Positions 42,228-44,253 of a DNA stretch of 44,253 nt are shown here, one piece after another. The first letter of the stretch is position 1. Each line of letters opens with the position of its first letter. A model generated the notes under the pieces. The model saw nothing but the letters and a program-made list of their open reading frames with translations. It made no database searches and had not been told where the DNA came from. A program made the position numbers and the translations under genes. This stretch comes from Gammaproteobacteria bacterium (lineage in GTDB: Bacteria > Pseudomonadota > Gammaproteobacteria > Eutrophobiales > Eutrophobiaceae), in NCBI GenBank assembly GCA_028819495.1, contig JAPPLI010000029.1, positions 1 to 44,253 on the forward strand. The letters run 5' to 3'.

Positions 42228-43562
42228 ATGGCACCCACACTTGCACTAACGGATTCAGATGTAGTTATGCAGATAACTGGAAATCAGAATTGCAATAAGA
42301 ACTTACAAAAGATAAATATATTGAAAGCGGCTGAGAAGTTATTGGCGTTTCATGGGTATCCCGCTTTCACGATTCGCAATATTGCCATGCAGGCAAATAC
42401 AAGCGTAGGCAGTGTGCAGCATTACTACAAAACAAAAAATGAACTGCTGCAGGATTTACTGTTATACGTTACTGATAAATACAATCAGGCGTACCGGCAG
42501 GTATTTTCCAGAACGTTCGACTCCCCGGAAGATCGTTTTTTCGGAATTGTCGATTTCTTGTTGCAGGACATGACCAGACCCCTGAGGCGGGGTTTCTTCT
42601 TCCAGGCCTGGGCGTTGGCACCCATGGATGAATATGTAGAGAAACGTATGGAGGAATCATTTTCCCGATACCATGACGCAGTCGCTAATACTATCAAGGA
42701 TCTGAACCCGGATTTGTCCGGAGCGGAAATCTCGAAACGTGCATCGGCCGTACAATCGATAATCGAAGGGACACAATTGACTCTGGTAAAACAAGGTAGA
42801 TATTTCGTGCACCGTGAGAGTATCCGGAGTACTGTCCGGGAGGAAGCCTATGCGATAGCAGTAGGAGTGACGGCCAGACCAGGTATCAGGATTCACAGCC
42901 AGGCCGAAATGCCGGTAAAATCGAGAAAAAAGATCAACCCACCGGCAGGACTGAGTTCGGGGACCGCAATCCTACCGAAAGGCAAGCACCGTACCGAGGA
43001 GATCCTTCGCAAAGCGCAAGAAGTACTGGTAGAGGAGGGGTATCCGAATTTCACGATGCGCAATATTGCTGCCAGGGCCGGTATCCGCATGGGAAACCTG
43101 CAATATTATTACCAGACCAAAAATGATCTGCTGCGCGAGATGTTTCAATTCGCAATCGAAGCACATTCAGGCAGGTTTATCAGACTTGATTCGTTGTCCA
43201 GCATAGAACCGCAAAAGTTGTTTTCAAAAGTCATCGGTTATTTGTTGACTGATCTAAAAAAGCCCCATGTGCGTGGATTGTTTTTGCAGATCTGGGCATT
43301 GTCTATGCACGATAACTTTGCGGAACATTGCTTGGAGGAAATTTATGAACAATACCGTCAGTTATTGTCCGATATCATCTCCCGCATAAACCCCGGCTTG
43401 CCGGTGCCTGAATGTAACGCCAGAGCTGCGGCAATCCAGGCATTGATCGAAGGGTCACAAATGTCCCTGACCTTGAAAAACGGTCGCCTGATACAGAAAA
43501 GGGGGCTGAATAAACTGATCAAGGAAAGAGCCTGCCTGATCGCGGCTAGGCTTGGCAGGTAG
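42228..43562 (+). CDS. Tandem double TetR-family regulator
   Basis: A 444-residue protein made of two complete TetR units in one chain. Unit 1 has an HTH at about 30-75 (FTIRNIAMQANTSVGSVQHY, then YKTKNELLQDLL) and a ligand domain to about 215. Unit 2 has an HTH at about 256-301 (FTMRNIAARAGIRMGNLQYY, then YQTKNDLLREMF) and a ligand domain to 440. The ligand domains are alike: RGFFFQAWAL versus RGLFLQIWAL, and EGTQLTLV versus EGSQMSLT. TetR proteins normally dimerise, so one chain may act as a pseudo-dimer. It lies between receptor 2 and a UbiD gene and may control them. AAAGG precedes the ATG. Confidence 0.9.
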   Translation: MAPTLALTDSDVVMQITGNQNCNKNLQKINILKAAEKLLAFHGYPAFTIRNIAMQANTSVGSVQHYYKTKNELLQDLLLYVTDKYNQAYRQVFSRTFDSPEDRFFGIVDFLLQDMTRPLRRGFFFQAWALAPMDEYVEKRMEESFSRYHDAVANTIKDLNPDLSGAEISKRASAVQSIIEGTQLTLVKQGRYFVHRESIRSTVREEAYAIAVGVTARPGIRIHSQAEMPVKSRKKINPPAGLSSGTAILPKGKHRTEEILRKAQEVLVEEGYPNFTMRNIAARAGIRMGNLQYYYQTKNDLLREMFQFAIEAHSGRFIRLDSLSSIEPQKLFSKVIGYLLTDLKKPHVRGLFLQIWALSMHDNFAEHCLEEIYEQYRQLLSDIISRINPGLPVPECNARAAAIQALIEGSQMSLTLKNGRLIQKRGLNKLIKERACLIAARLGR

Positions 43563-43588
43563 TTGACCAATGGCGTGACAGGCTTCAT

Positions 43589-44253
43589 GTGAATATTTCC
43601 TTGGAAGCAGTCGTCGTCGGTCAGCGCATCAAGGGCTTGCGGGATTTCCTGGCGTTGCTGGACGAGAACGGCCAACTGGCTGTATGGGAAGAGGAAGTCC
43701 TGCCCGAGCCGGACATCCGCAATATCTCCGTGGCCGCAGGCCGCGACGCCATGCACGGGCCGGCGGTGCGGCTCACCAACATCAAGGGCTACCCCGGCAA
43801 ACAGGTCGTTTTGGGGGTGCACGGCAGTTTCACCAACCTGGCCTTGCTGCTGGGGCGCCCGAAGGGGACGTCGGTCAAGGAGCTGTTCTACGAAATGGTC
43901 AACCGCTGGGGCAGTGACGAACCGTTAATCGAGCGGGTGGACCCGGAAGCGGCGCCGGTGCTCACCCACCGGGTTGAGGATAATATCAACCTGTACGAGT
44001 TGTTGCCCCTGTACCGCATCAACGAGTACGACGGGGGGTTCTATATCGACAAGGCCAACGTAGTGAGCCGGGACCCGTCTGACCCGGAGAATTTCGGCAA
44101 GCAGAACGTGGGGATATATCGTATCCAGGTACATGGACCGGATATGTTCAGCCTGGATGCGGTGCCGTCCCACGACATGGGGCAGCACATACGGATTGCG
44201 GAGCGGGAGCAGGCCGAGCTTAACATCGCGGTGATGATTGGTAATCATCCTGC
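43589..44253 (+). CDS. UbiD family decarboxylase (5' part)
   Basis: The first 221 codons of a UbiD-type decarboxylase, which uses prenylated FMN to decarboxylate aromatic or alpha,beta-unsaturated acids, or to carboxylate in reverse. Seen: IKGLRDFLALLDENGQLAVW, GPAVRLTNIKGYPG, FTNLALLLGRPKGTS, LPLYRINEYDGGFYIDKANV, KQNVGIYRIQVHGPD, HDMGQHIRIAEREQ and AVMIGNHP. These match the N-terminal FMN-binding region of the VdcC-like group. The GTG at 43589 is the best start; the 3' part lies beyond the window. It is co-directional with the double TetR gene, with a 26-base gap. Confidence 0.9.
   Translation, partial: MNISLEAVVVGQRIKGLRDFLALLDENGQLAVWEEEVLPEPDIRNISVAAGRDAMHGPAVRLTNIKGYPGKQVVLGVHGSFTNLALLLGRPKGTSVKELFYEMVNRWGSDEPLIERVDPEAAPVLTHRVEDNINLYELLPLYRINEYDGGFYIDKANVVSRDPSDPENFGKQNVGIYRIQVHGPDMFSLDAVPSHDMGQHIRIAEREQAELNIAVMIGNHP

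Overview
The window reads as chromosomal DNA of a GC-rich gammaproteobacterium, probably a free-living or marine type. The evidence is a set of core genes in gammaproteobacterial order (ftsK-lolA-rarA-serS, mupP-ubiG, a three-gene pntAa-pntAb-pntB transhydrogenase, sdhC), two large TonB-dependent receptors, genes of aromatic catabolism, and several families of dispersed palindromic repeats. No phage, insertion sequence, rRNA or CRISPR array was seen. The one RNA gene found is tRNA-Ser(UGA).

Layout. 1-2614: 5' part of sdhC, a secreted endonuclease/exonuclease/phosphatase-fold protein, a YgfX-like membrane protein and an AmiS/UreI-type channel. 2662-8351: a squalene/phytoene synthase-fold protein, mupP, ubiG, a cyclopropane-synthase-like methyltransferase, a glutathione S-transferase, a dimeric dUTPase-like protein and a DUF192 protein, separated by copies of a GGGGTCAGAGTAA palindrome. 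8431-16425: an accessory metabolic cluster with glycerate kinase, AvtA-type aminotransferase and SDR dehydrogenase (start/stop overlaps), an opposing DctPQM TRAP transporter, a Rieske oxygenase alpha/beta pair and an unlisted 58-residue membrane protein. 16454-18901: a TonB-dependent receptor. 19061-24801: ftsK, lolA, rarA, serS. 24898-27848: pntB, pntAb, pntAa with a structured hairpin array inside the operon.

28215-30439 is a two-gene, relatively AT-rich insert: a protein with a PD-(D/E)XK-like motif whose stop overlaps the start of a DUF429 (RNase H-like) gene. After it come an LLM-class oxidoreductase, an AAA/DUF4143 ATPase, tRNA-Ser with a partial duplicate, a Bax-inhibitor-1 protein, a hicAB module, an intact HigA-like antitoxin behind a 25-codon toxin stump, and a diacylglycerol-kinase-like gene with no normal start codon. 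36130-37734 holds a pair closely resembling nahE and nahD of naphthalene degradation. Two alpha/beta hydrolases, a second TonB-dependent receptor, a tandem double-TetR regulator and the start of a UbiD decarboxylase finish the window.

How the genes may work together: the receptors, Rieske oxygenase, NahE/NahD-like pair, hydrolases, LLM oxidoreductase and UbiD enzyme suggest uptake and breakdown of aromatic or other hydrophobic compounds. This is inference, since no complete pathway is present. The most unusual signals are (i) two five-hairpin arrays with conserved loops and order but different stems, (ii) dispersed repeats that supply the C-termini or signal-peptide starts of five genes, (iii) the nuclease-like gene pair, and (iv) the double TetR protein.
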